A DNA stretch of 64,000 bases from Siderastrea radians (lineage: Eukaryota > Cnidaria > Anthozoa > Scleractinia > Rhizangiidae), in NCBI GenBank assembly GCA_964017195.1, contig OZ024892.1:15860071-15924070 (forward strand), in the 5' to 3' direction. Position numbers and translations under genes: made by a program. The stretch's first letter is position 1. Each line of letters begins with the position of its first letter. This document shows, piece after piece, positions 16,795 to 24,092 of the stretch. The notes below the pieces were generated by a model that saw only the letters and a list, made by a program, of their open reading frames with translations, was not told where the DNA came from and ran no database searches.

Positions 16795-17838
16795 TCACAC
16801 CACCACCTCCCTTTTAAAGTGGAGGGTCAAGAGGGTACGTCCTTCGCCAAATTTCACCAGATCCCCATTGGTTTCGGCCATCTGGGTTTCCACGATTTCC
16901 ACCACTTCATTGCGTACTGGGACATATTGAATATGACGAGGTTCAAAGTGGGTGGTGTTTTGAGGCTGGTACTTGATTTCTCGTAAGAGATCCGTAATGC
17001 GACCTCCTACCATGCTGCTGGTCCCGACATTGCAATACACGTGCAAAGGACGCGCCGAGGGAAATTCCAACGAGGGACGAAAGGCCTTGTTCAAATTCAC
17101 AAACCGCCAAGGGCACGATAGACTCAACTTCACATAATCCCCCTCCACTTTCCAAAAGAGGGGTTTGTTGGCGGCATCGCGGACATCCGTCGGGGTGGGA
17201 ATGGTGGAAATGCCTTGAAATTCTGGCAAGAGATTCGGACCTAATCGATACTGGCCGGGGGACACTTGTTCAATCCATCCCATTCTCAGGGCCAAGGTTC
17301 TGCCCCATGACACGTGCGCCACTTGTCGTTTGTAATCCACGGGCTTGCTATTCAATAACAAATCCCCGTCGGAGGTCCATTCAAAGGTCGGGTACAATTT
17401 GAGGCCATCGTTCTCTGTCCATTTGTTTTTGGGATGGGTTTGTTTGGCACGGCTTTGCTCGTAACGGTACACCAGTTGATGAAAAAAGTGCGATCCCGTC
17501 GACGAGGCCAATTCCTTTCTCATATCTCGTCCGTACACAGTGAGTTCGCGACGTTCATGGTACCAGACATCGTCTCCTTGATCGTCTGTGTCATGCACCC
17601 GTTCGTGCCATCGTACATACAACAGAGGATGGGATTCGCCCACGCCTCCTTCTTCCGCCACCACCGGAATGGTGGGTAAGGATAAACTCGCCATGCCCAC
17701 CATCCATCCTCGACCCATAAATCGAATGGGTTTCGGCAACCGGTTTCTGAACTGATGGGCTTTGTTGCCAGGAAACTCCTTGGTACTCGCATGACTCATC
17801 AACGTCACGTAAAACGACGAATTGGGCACCCACGTCAT
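16795..17838 (-). CDS. Putative minor capsid family protein, copy 2 (347 aa)
   Basis: Paralogue of the next gene. The signature SSFYVTLMSHASTKEFPGN is at residues 7-25, and the C-terminal block holds VYCNVG, VGGRITDLLREI, YVPVRNEVVEIVE and FGEGRTLLTLHF. Overall the two are alignable end to end, consistent with a local tandem duplication followed by strong divergence. The stop lies 11 bp before the ATG of copy 1 and the start 3 bp after the integrase stop, so integrase, copy 2 and copy 1 form one compact cluster. Confidence 0.75.
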   Translation of the reverse strand: MTWVPNSSFYVTLMSHASTKEFPGNKAHQFRNRLPKPIRFMGRGWMVGMASLSLPTIPVVAEEGGVGESHPLLYVRWHERVHDTDDQGDDVWYHERRELTVYGRDMRKELASSTGSHFFHQLVYRYEQSRAKQTHPKNKWTENDGLKLYPTFEWTSDGDLLLNSKPVDYKRQVAHVSWGRTLALRMGWIEQVSPGQYRLGPNLLPEFQGISTIPTPTDVRDAANKPLFWKVEGDYVKLSLSCPWRFVNLNKAFRPSLEFPSARPLHVYCNVGTSSMVGGRITDLLREIKYQPQNTTHFEPRHIQYVPVRNEVVEIVETQMAETNGDLVKFGEGRTLLTLHFKREVVV

Positions 17839-17841
17839 TGT

Positions 17842-19011
17842 TTAGCGTCGTCGGCGTCGTTTGCGCGGTCGAAGGGACGTCACGTCACCACGAGCAATCC
17901 AACTATTGTACTTGTCGGGCCACCCTTTCCACTTGACCAACCAACGATCTTTTTGACGCTTAAGTACCTTTTCGATGCGAAATACATCGGACACCTGGAC
18001 TTTTTGTAAATCCTCCTCGTAAAACGTGCCTTTGATGGGGGTCTCATCCCATTCGTGAATCTTATACGTGGGCACGGGGCCCGGGATCACACGATGCACC
18101 ACAAACACTTCTTCGGTCCAACCGGGGAGATACCCTTTTTCAAAGGTACGATGAATCGTGTTGAGACGGACCCGATCTCCGACTTTGAATTGGGGTTTTT
18201 TCCGACCTTTCAATCGTTTGCTGTACAATCGTTTCCACACGGCTTCTTCGTTGTCCCATGTCACGTCTTCGGGGGGCATACCAATACTTCGATGACGGGT
18301 CGCATTATACCCTTGCACCAACTGGGGTAACACATTGTCAAAGCGTAAGGTGTTGGCCGTGGTCAAATAACGGTACAACCGTTCTTTCAAGGTCCGATTA
18401 AATCGTTCCACGACACTGGCTTTCGCATCCCCTTCGGTGGAAAAATGTTGAATGTCTTGCTCGTCGACCCATCGTTGAAAGGTCCGATTGTAAAATTCTT
18501 TCCCTCGATCCGTTTGCAATCGGTTGGGGTGACGTCCTTGTCTCACAATCTTCTCAAAGGCTTTCACGAGGGCCACGCCGGTTTTGGTTTTCAACGGTTG
18601 GACCCACGCGTACTTGGACAAGACATCCACGACGGTCAACAAGTAGCGTATACCCCGATTATGTTTGGACAAACGCTGCACTTCCACTAAATCCGCCGCC
18701 CATTGATCGTCCAACCCTCCCACGATCACGGGTAAGGTGGCAAAACGACGACGTCGTGGTTTATGCAAGGTGTAGCCCACATCCCGTTCCAAGACCTGTT
18801 GGGCTTTTTTCAACGGGAGGCCCTGGGCTTTGGCAAACCGTTGCACCCCACCTAAACTCCCCGGGGCGCTAGGATCGTGGTAACGGTTTAACCATTCTTG
18901 CGAGACATTGCTTTTCTTCGTTGACGACGAGACAGGGCGTTTGGTTCTCTTCAACTTTGTTGTTGTTGACCAGCGTTGAGTTTTCTTTCGAGGGGCCATA
19001 CGTTCTGGCAT
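17842..19011 (-). CDS. int: Retrovirus-like DDE integrase with chromodomain
   Basis: 389 aa. A basic N terminus precedes an RVE core with the catalytic triad Asp107 (WAADLVEV), about Asp168 (LQTDRGKEF) and about Glu202 (VVERFNRTL). An SH3-like DNA-binding region follows (KVGDRVRLN), then a chromodomain (FRIEKVLKRQKDRWLVKWKG) near 350-375 and an Arg tail. The family catalyses Polinton insertion with 6-bp target duplication, exactly what flanks this element. The frame is intact. Chromodomains steer integrases to modified histones. ATG at 19011, with a 61-bp overlap with the upstream 120-aa ORF. Confidence 0.95.
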   Translation of the reverse strand: MPERMAPRKKTQRWSTTTKLKRTKRPVSSSTKKSNVSQEWLNRYHDPSAPGSLGGVQRFAKAQGLPLKKAQQVLERDVGYTLHKPRRRRFATLPVIVGGLDDQWAADLVEVQRLSKHNRGIRYLLTVVDVLSKYAWVQPLKTKTGVALVKAFEKIVRQGRHPNRLQTDRGKEFYNRTFQRWVDEQDIQHFSTEGDAKASVVERFNRTLKERLYRYLTTANTLRFDNVLPQLVQGYNATRHRSIGMPPEDVTWDNEEAVWKRLYSKRLKGRKKPQFKVGDRVRLNTIHRTFEKGYLPGWTEEVFVVHRVIPGPVPTYKIHEWDETPIKGTFYEEDLQKVQVSDVFRIEKVLKRQKDRWLVKWKGWPDKYNSWIARGDVTSLRPRKRRRRR

Positions 19012-19313
19012 TCATCCCATAAGGTCGGTATGGAAGGGATGGTGTGGGGATGCGCCTTTTGAATGATTCGATACCATCGCCAGGCGTTCGGGTGCCCTTT
19101 TAACCATACGACAAACACCACCCATCGATACAGGTTACGATCCACGTGGGTTTCTTCAAAGACGTGGAGAGGGTGCGCGTCCTCGGGACATGGAGGAATA
19201 GGGATTGGGGGCCCGGGTTGGTGATCATATAACACTTGGCACAGGGATTGATGGCATTGCCATTGCCCCAAGGACCAGAGAGACTCCCACGCATCACACA
19301 CAACAGACTCCAT
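18951..19313 (-). CDS. Trp/His-rich protein of unknown function (120 aa)
   Basis: I do not recognise this ORF. It has many Trp, His and Pro residues (SLWSLGQWQCHQSLCQ, WLKGHPNAWRWYR) and no clear membrane segment. The ATG at 19313 lies about 35 bp after a TATA-like TATTAAAAAGG that overlaps the end of the GRF gene. It overlaps the integrase start by 61 bp in another frame, so it could be translated from the integrase mRNA or be a chance ORF. Confidence 0.5.
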   Translation of the reverse strand: MESVVCDAWESLWSLGQWQCHQSLCQVLYDHQPGPPIPIPPCPEDAHPLHVFEETHVDRNLYRWVVFVVWLKGHPNAWRWYRIIQKAHPHTIPSIPTLWDECQNVWPLERKLNAGQQQQS

Positions 19314-19357
19314 GGACTAAATAAAAAAAAATTTTATTCCTACTCCTTTTTAATACA

Positions 19358-20197
19358 TTAAAAGAGACCTAGACGACCACAAGTGACGGTCTCGAGATCT
19401 TTCTGCCAGTTGTCCACACTGTCACTGTACTTGGGGGGTGGTGGCGCTGGGGCCACCATCATTTCTTGACGGTTCTTGAGCTCTTGAATTTCTCGTAGCA
19501 ATTGTTTCTCATAGTCTGTCAGGGGGCGATCCTCTTTCCTTGGGGCTCGAGGAGGCGGTCCTGGGATGTCCACGCCCCGCTTGGGATACCCTTGCGCATC
19601 ACGGCTGGGTATTTCAGCTTGTTGATCGGCTTTCTTGGGCGGGTTGTCATGAAACCAACTCCAGTACTTGGGACCCAAGGGTTGATCGGCCCACCGGAAG
19701 AAGCCACACTGTTTCTTGGAACAATTCAGAAACAAACGATCGGGGTTCTGGGTCGAATGGCTCTGTTGTAGCGTGGCGGGTTCCCGGCAAAAGCATTGCA
19801 AACAAGTCCACATGTCCAACACTTCTGCATGAGGTTGACTATACACCGCTTTCATATACTCCAGAGCTTGATCTTGTCCAGAAAACAGCAAACAGGGTTG
19901 GATGGGACATTTCACATACTTCCACCCCTTTTGAGATTCTCGTGCCTCCAAACGCACATCATGGCAAGGGCATACCATATAGTCCACCGAACTGGGAGGA
20001 TCATACACGGGCGTCAATGTCGATTGCTCCACCATGTCATTCAATTCTTTCATCATATCTTCCACCGCCGCTCGGGTATCTTCCACCACCTCGCGTACCC
20101 CCGGATCACAGTCCACGGGCGTCATCGTTTGAATAGTCTTCTTCTTCTTCTTCCCCTCTGGGGGATGGGTTGGCTTTCTCTTCCGATCGACTGACAT
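19358..20197 (-). CDS. Tandem GRF-type zinc-finger protein (279 aa)
   Basis: A basic N terminus with a Lys run (likely nuclear localisation) is followed by two zinc fingers of CxC..C..C layout. The first spans about 76-102 (CPC..C..C) and the second about 135-164 (CFC..RLFLNC..CGFFRW). The second closely fits the GRF finger, which binds single-stranded nucleic acid in topoisomerase III, NEIL3 and APE2. A Pro-rich linker and a short coiled coil follow. A replication or ssDNA-protection role is inferred. The ATG at 20197 is 32 bp after TATAAAAA (20229-20236) in the CArG-box promoter. Confidence 0.8.
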   Translation of the reverse strand: MSVDRKRKPTHPPEGKKKKKTIQTMTPVDCDPGVREVVEDTRAAVEDMMKELNDMVEQSTLTPVYDPPSSVDYMVCPCHDVRLEARESQKGWKYVKCPIQPCLLFSGQDQALEYMKAVYSQPHAEVLDMWTCLQCFCREPATLQQSHSTQNPDRLFLNCSKKQCGFFRWADQPLGPKYWSWFHDNPPKKADQQAEIPSRDAQGYPKRGVDIPGPPPRAPRKEDRPLTDYEKQLLREIQELKNRQEMMVAPAPPPPKYSDSVDNWQKDLETVTCGRLGLF

Positions 20198-20447
20198 CGT
20201 GCTCACGATTTTTTCACCCGCCCCTGCCTTTTTATACCCATACCCCTAAGCTCTCATTGGTCAGCTTATCCTGACCTTATAAGGACGTCTCCTCTTCCCA
20301 TTGGTCAGCTTGTTATGACCTTATAAGGGCCTCTTGTCTTCCCATTGGTCAGCTTGTTATAACCTTATAAGGGCCTCTTGTCTTCCCATTGGTCAGCTTG
20401 CCCTATTTAAGGAGCTCCCTGGGTCCCTGAGTTATCATTCCAAGTAG
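20198..20447. promoter_or_regulatory. Bidirectional promoter with 44-bp CCAAT/CArG repeats
   Basis: Four copies of a 44-bp unit run from about 20255 to 20415. Each begins with an inverted CCAAT box (CATTGG at 20255, 20299, 20343 and 20387). The first three contain a perfect CArG box CCTTATAAGG (20275-20284, 20319-20328, 20363-20372). The fourth degenerates to CCTATTTAAGG (20402-20412), which may be the plus-side TATA box. A minus-side TATAAAAA sits at 20229-20236. It serves the GRF/integrase cluster on one side and the small ORF and SLOG gene on the other. Confidence 0.85.
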
Positions 20448-20678
20448 ATGGACTACTACCAAGATCTCAACCGAGACGACTTTGCTTCCACCGAAGACTA
20501 TTTGGCTGAACGGGTCAAACGAGGTCTAGCCGCGGGATTCACGTTCCAACAGTGCCGACAACACCACGTCATTGATTTCGGTTTGGCCTTAGGGTTGACT
20601 CCCACTGAGATTCTAGCTATTATAGGCCCTGACACCGGGTACGTATTTCCCAACGAATGCCCCCAGACATCGACATGA
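20448..20678 (+). CDS. Small plus-strand ORF upstream of the SLOG gene (76 aa)
   Basis: First ATG after the plus-side promoter. An acidic N terminus (MDYYQDLNRDDFASTEDYL) is followed by a helical region with LGLTPTEILAIIG. I do not recognise the family. Its TGA overlaps an ATG of the SLOG ORF as ATGA (20675-20678), the arrangement used for termination-reinitiation. The previous ATG of the SLOG frame is at 20657, so the ORFs overlap by 22 bp. Confidence 0.65.
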   Translation: MDYYQDLNRDDFASTEDYLAERVKRGLAAGFTFQQCRQHHVIDFGLALGLTPTEILAIIGPDTGYVFPNECPQTST

Positions 20679-21346
20679 TCGGAGATGTGGCCGCCTTGGA
20701 ACTCCAAATTGGTCATGGCCATGTGGTCTACACCGGGGGCGCCAAAGGTACGGATGAACTCGTGGAAGAACTGGGTAAACAGTTTGGGATGCAAGTCGAA
20801 GTGCTCGTCCCCCCGAACCATCCTCGAGCCACTTTCATCACCCCTTCTACGGTGGAAGTTTTGATGTTGGCCAACCCTCATCTTCACCAGGCGGCAGAGA
20901 AACTAGGGAAACGGATGCCCAGTCATTTTTACACCCTGCAATTGCTGCAACGCAATTATCAAATTGCCAAGAAAGCCCATACCATCTATGCCTTTGGCAT
21001 CTTGGAACCGGATCATAAACGCGTGAAAGGGGGCACCGGTTGGACCGTGCAATTGGCCATGGATCAAGGCAAACCCGTCTACCTGTTTGACATTCCCAGT
21101 CAATCATGGTACCGTTCGGACCATTACTACCAAGTCAACGAGAATGCCGCCACCCTGGTCACAGGCAGTCAATTTGTTCCTTGGGGCCCCAAAAAGCCCA
21201 CCCTTCATCAAAGCAGTGCTATTGTGGGATCCCGGGATGTGGACGAGAAAACCCGAGCCGAAATTCAAGCCTTATTCAACCGCACCTTCTGTCTCCCCGA
21301 GAACATTGATCAATTACGTATGGAACTGGAAGACTTTCATTTGTAA
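20657..21346 (+). CDS. SLOG-domain (Rossmann-like nucleotide-ligand) protein (229 aa)
   Basis: Two signatures of the SLOG / DprA-LOG superfamily are clear: VVYTGGAKGTDELVEELGK near residues 24-42, and GGTGWTVQLAMDQGKPVYLF near 122-141. LLQRNYQIAKKAHTIYAFG lies between them. The superfamily binds nucleotides or NAD-derived ligands and includes the sensor domain of bacterial Thoeris ThsA and cytokinin-activating LOG enzymes. I infer a role in sensing, removing or sequestering a nucleotide signal. No catalytic activity can be proven from sequence. It is expressed from the plus side of the CArG promoter together with the 76-aa ORF. Confidence 0.85.
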   Translation: MPPDIDMIGDVAALELQIGHGHVVYTGGAKGTDELVEELGKQFGMQVEVLVPPNHPRATFITPSTVEVLMLANPHLHQAAEKLGKRMPSHFYTLQLLQRNYQIAKKAHTIYAFGILEPDHKRVKGGTGWTVQLAMDQGKPVYLFDIPSQSWYRSDHYYQVNENAATLVTGSQFVPWGPKKPTLHQSSAIVGSRDVDEKTRAEIQALFNRTFCLPENIDQLRMELEDFHL

Positions 21347-21626
21347 TTTTTTTTTACTTTTTATTTTTGGAAATGTACATAGCTTTCTTTTCAATTCTTT
21401 TAGTTTTTATTTTTCAAATTGTATATATTTTTCAATTTTTATTTTTTCAAACTGTAGATAGCTTTTCCAATTTGTAAATAGGAGCGCCCCACCCGCGTGG
21501 CAAAAGACCACAGACAACCATTTGTAACATCAACTCTTTTTTTTTAATTAAAAAATAAAAAAAATTCACTTACAAATGTAATCTGCGGCTTCTTGACTCA
21601 CATAAAAACTCAAAGATAAAAAAAAA
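21347..21626. other. AT-rich convergent 3' region
   Basis: Between the plus-strand SLOG gene and the minus-strand acidic protein gene. It contains three or four diverged copies of a roughly 30-bp unit with core TTTTTATTTTTC, and AAAAATAAAAAA near 21550 that may supply the poly(A) signal for the SLOG mRNA. No gene is seen. Confidence 0.6.
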
Positions 21627-22205
21627 TCAACAAATGTCTCTGTCTCTATAATAGGGGTCGATTTGACGGTACTGTTGATAGTTCAGTGCCCCAGCGTCCT
21701 CCTCCTCCTCCTCCTCCTCGCTGGACTCCTCCTCCTCGCTGGACTCCTCCTCTCTCTTCTTCTCTACTTCCTTGAAAAAATACACTATGGTCTCCCACTC
21801 GGGCACTCTACGGATTGTTGGCAAATGCTCTGCTAAGTAGCGGTCCAGTTCCTGGAACTGCTCCCTCGTGATGGGCCAATAGAACTCATCCATCGTAAAT
21901 AGGAGCCACTGACAAATCCAAGGGATGATCCGCTTGACCAAGGTCTTTTTCAACAGTTTGTACGTCACTGGGTGCAATTGGTGCCCATTCTCCATCTCTA
22001 CGAAACACAGGATAAACATCCGGATAAACGCAGCCACGCGCTGTTTGTTCAGGGGGCGCCACGCTTCCTCCCTCCTGGCGTACATTGCCCTCGTGTGGCG
22101 TTCCACTGGCGTCAGCTCTTGACCCACTCTCCTCCGCAAATGGTCCTCTCCACCCACATTCGTTTCACTGGCTAGACAGCCCAACGGTTTTCTTGATTTC
22201 ACCAT
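21627..22205 (-). CDS. Acidic-tailed protein of unknown function (192 aa)
   Basis: A basic N-terminal third (HLRRRVGQELTPVERHTRAM) leads into a compact helical domain with hydrophobic segments (FIRMFILCFVEM, IIPWICQWLLFTMDEFYW) and then an almost pure Glu/Ser acidic tract (EESSEEEESSEEEEEEEDAG) near residues 155-175. I do not recognise it. The ATG at 22205 is preferred over an in-frame GTG at 22238. TATATAA at 22285-22291 provides the promoter. Its position opposite the duplicated promoter copy matches that of the plus-strand ORF at 7232, but I see no homology between them. Confidence 0.7.
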   Translation of the reverse strand: MVKSRKPLGCLASETNVGGEDHLRRRVGQELTPVERHTRAMYARREEAWRPLNKQRVAAFIRMFILCFVEMENGHQLHPVTYKLLKKTLVKRIIPWICQWLLFTMDEFYWPITREQFQELDRYLAEHLPTIRRVPEWETIVYFFKEVEKKREEESSEEEESSEEEEEEEDAGALNYQQYRQIDPYYRDRDIC

Positions 22206-22254
22206 TTTTCCGCTCACACCACAAACATAAGTCACCACAGCATCAACTCAAAGC

Positions 22255-22450
22255 TAGGAGGGATGTCCTGGGGCCTCCCTTGACTTATATACCCCGATCC
22301 GCGCAATGCCTCATGGTCTATCTAAGGAGGGGGGAGGGGGGTCCCCCCACCCCGTCCCACCCCTCTTAGAGGCCCCGTGGGACCTCTTTCTCATTGGTCC
22401 CTTCCCTCCCACGTGACCCTTTTGTTTCTCTATAAAAAAACCGCCTCTGC
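22255..22450. promoter_or_regulatory. Bidirectional promoter P2, inverted duplicate of P1
   Basis: Read on the minus strand this block repeats P1 (7020-7231): TATAGAGAAA, GTCACGTGG, GGGAAGG..CCAATGAGAA, then a G-rich run into a C-rich run. The minus-side TATATAA (22285-22291) drives the acidic protein gene. A plus-side TATAAAAAAA near 22428-22437 faces right, where there is no plus-strand gene. Confidence 0.8.
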
Positions 22451-22562
22451 TCCCCGTTTTTTCACTCCCAAGCCAGCAAGCAGTCAAGCAAGCAAGCACG
22501 CAAGACAAGCAACAGCTACGGATACCGGTAAGCCATTTTATTCCTCCTCTCTTTCAATCTAA
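22440..22562 (+). other. Possible noncoding leader with splice-donor-like site
   Basis: The sequence just downstream of the plus-side TATA of P2 is rich in CAAG repeats, has no ATG, and ends with CCGGTAAGCC at about 22529-22538, a good match to a splice donor. No plus-strand coding exon is visible to the right before the element ends. It could be the first exon of an untranslated or unusual transcript, or a relic of the promoter duplication. Confidence 0.35.
22538..22543 (-). terminator. Poly(A) signal for the right-most virion gene
   Basis: Minus-strand AATAAA about 110 bp past the stop at 22654. Confidence 0.5.
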
Positions 22563-22653
22563 GTAGTTAGTCTGTTCTGGAACAAACCGGGCTAGGTCCC
22601 ACGTGCTCCAGGATTTAATTAATGATTCGCTTTCTCTATAAACAACAACCACG

Positions 22654-23706
22654 TCATGTTCGTTGACTTTTTCTGGAGAGTTCAAGGGTGAGGATGGTTC
22701 GGCCTTGCTTAAACGGAGCCGGCTGTCCGTCGGCTGTTTGAATGTCCACGGCAATGCTGTCAAAGATGGTTTGGCCCAGAGGAAAATACATCCGTTCCCT
22801 GGTATCAAATTGATGGTCGGTATTGCCCGCATCCAAGGTACGTAAAAACCCTTTTTCTTGATTTCCCACAATGCTCGGGGCCACCAGATCCGTGTAAATC
22901 ATCAATGGTTGTTGACCTTGTTGCGGTTTGACCGTGGGGGTGGTGGGAAAAGGTTGCCGACTCAAATTCGGGCCCAAGAACAACTCATAATCAAAGTCGG
23001 GGTGGGTAAAGGTGACGGAGACGTGCCCCAACGGGGGATATTTGTTGACAGGCCCAATGGCGGGTTCCCATTTATGCCGATCGTTGTAATCCACGATATG
23101 TTTCACCAGATAATTCTTTTCTTAGACAATGCGTTCCGTGGGCGTTCCATCTTTCACCAATCCCATCAAGCCCGCCAATTTCCATTCCATTTTAAATTCC
23201 ATGTTGGCTGGAATGAGGACATACAACGAATCTAATTCAGAGGCGATGCCCTTATTGGTGATTTTCACGTAGGGTTGAGCCAGGTTCAAAGCGGCTAGTT
23301 GTTGTCGTTTGGCTAGATCATCCACATCCATTTTAGCTATATCCATCATGACTTCCATGCGTTGTTTTTCCATTTCGTACGCGATGGTAATCCAGACTTC
23401 TTTCAAATTGTGGTAATACCCTGGTGGTAAATAGATTTGTTTGGTGACTTTCAGGGGCGCCGTGCCATCCGTACGTTTTGGCATGTATTTGATATCTGTT
23501 TTCATCCAATGTTTTTGACTATCTTCTTGCGTCCAATTCTGCTTGGTTTGATCTTCCAAGGATTGATTAAACCCCGGGTGGGAGATATGCACCAACGCCA
23601 CTTCCCAATCATCTTCCACCAAATAATAGGAACGAGGCAGTCGCGCCGTAAATTTTTGACCCGTGCCTTGTGCTTGATCACTGAGCAGAGTGATGTAGAC
23701 ACTCAT
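22654..23706 (-). pseudogene. Putative minor capsid family protein, copy 3, interrupted by one in-frame TAA
   Basis: ORFs of 194 aa (23122-23706) and 150 aa (22654-23106) are in the same frame. They are separated by the TAA at 23122-23124 and five further codons. The first starts MSVYITLLSDQ, matching the SFYVTLPS signature of copies 1 and 2. The second ends with the family's C-terminal block (VGNQEKGFLRTL, YFPLGQTIFDS, FKQGRTILTLEL). The total length equals that of the intact copies. The downstream part would start at GTG. TATAAAA at 23739-23745 lies 33 bp before the ATG at 23706, with two CArG boxes just upstream. Confidence 0.82.
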
Positions 23707-23812
23707 GGTGACTACTCCCTCACTTAGGGTTTACCCCCTTTTATATTTACCCCACTTGGACTTGTGCCATATCAAAACCATATCAAATCCATATATGGGC
23801 CATATATGGGTC
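23707..23812 (-). promoter_or_regulatory. Promoter of copy 3 with two CArG boxes
   Basis: TATAAAA (23739-23745) is followed upstream by two adjacent perfect CArG boxes CCATATATGG at 23789-23798 and 23800-23809, directly against the inner edge of the right terminal repeat. CCATATCAAA-like near-copies precede them. Confidence 0.75.
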
Positions 23813-24092
23813 ACCCCCGTTCCAAAAATTGGACTTTGGACTTTGCGCCCGCGTTTTCTCCGCGGTTTTGCCCTATCCTGAGCCCACGATCGATTTTTCC
23901 ACCTGGTCAGCGGTTTCCCAAATCACGTGACTTCCCTGAGCCCGCGATCCCTTTTTTCCAACTGGTCAGCGGTTTCCCCTCCTAAAACACGTGACTTCCG
24001 GTTCCGGTTATGACGTCATCCTTACATCAAAACGAGGCCAATTTGCCCATACAGGAGCCAGCCTGAGTGACATACTAGCGCACTTTACTACT
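23813..24092 (-). repeat. Right terminal inverted repeat
   Basis: Reverse complement of 2350-2607 plus the segment missing from the left tip. It contains TGACGTCA (24011-24018), CACGTG sites and the duplicated CTGGTCAGCGGTTTCC unit. It ends TTACTACT, followed by the GAAAGA target duplication. Confidence 0.9.

Larger units (their letters stand above)
2350..24092. mobile_element. Complete adintovirus / Polinton (Maverick) element
   Basis: A 21.7-kb integrated dsDNA virus-like element. The ends are 5'-AGTAGTAA..TTACTACT-3', matching the AG start usual for Polintons, and a 6-bp target duplication GAAAGA lies on both sides (2344-2349, 24093-24098). It encodes protein-primed PolB, retrovirus-type integrase, FtsK/HerA-type ATPase, adenain-like protease, and capsid and core proteins. 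This is the gene set that defines Polintons and adintoviruses. Its GC content and gene density are clearly above the flanking host DNA. Most genes are open, but two virion genes carry single in-frame stops. This looks like a fairly recent integration of a virus of the host animal. Confidence 0.95.

Noticed and set aside
2361..24060. Element ends at GTATGGGC (2367 and 24052)
   Set aside because: The inverted repeat looks as if it stops there, but no target duplication fits. Extending to AGTAGTAA gives perfect 6-bp GAAAGA duplications and the AG tip, and a small left-tip deletion explains the mismatch.
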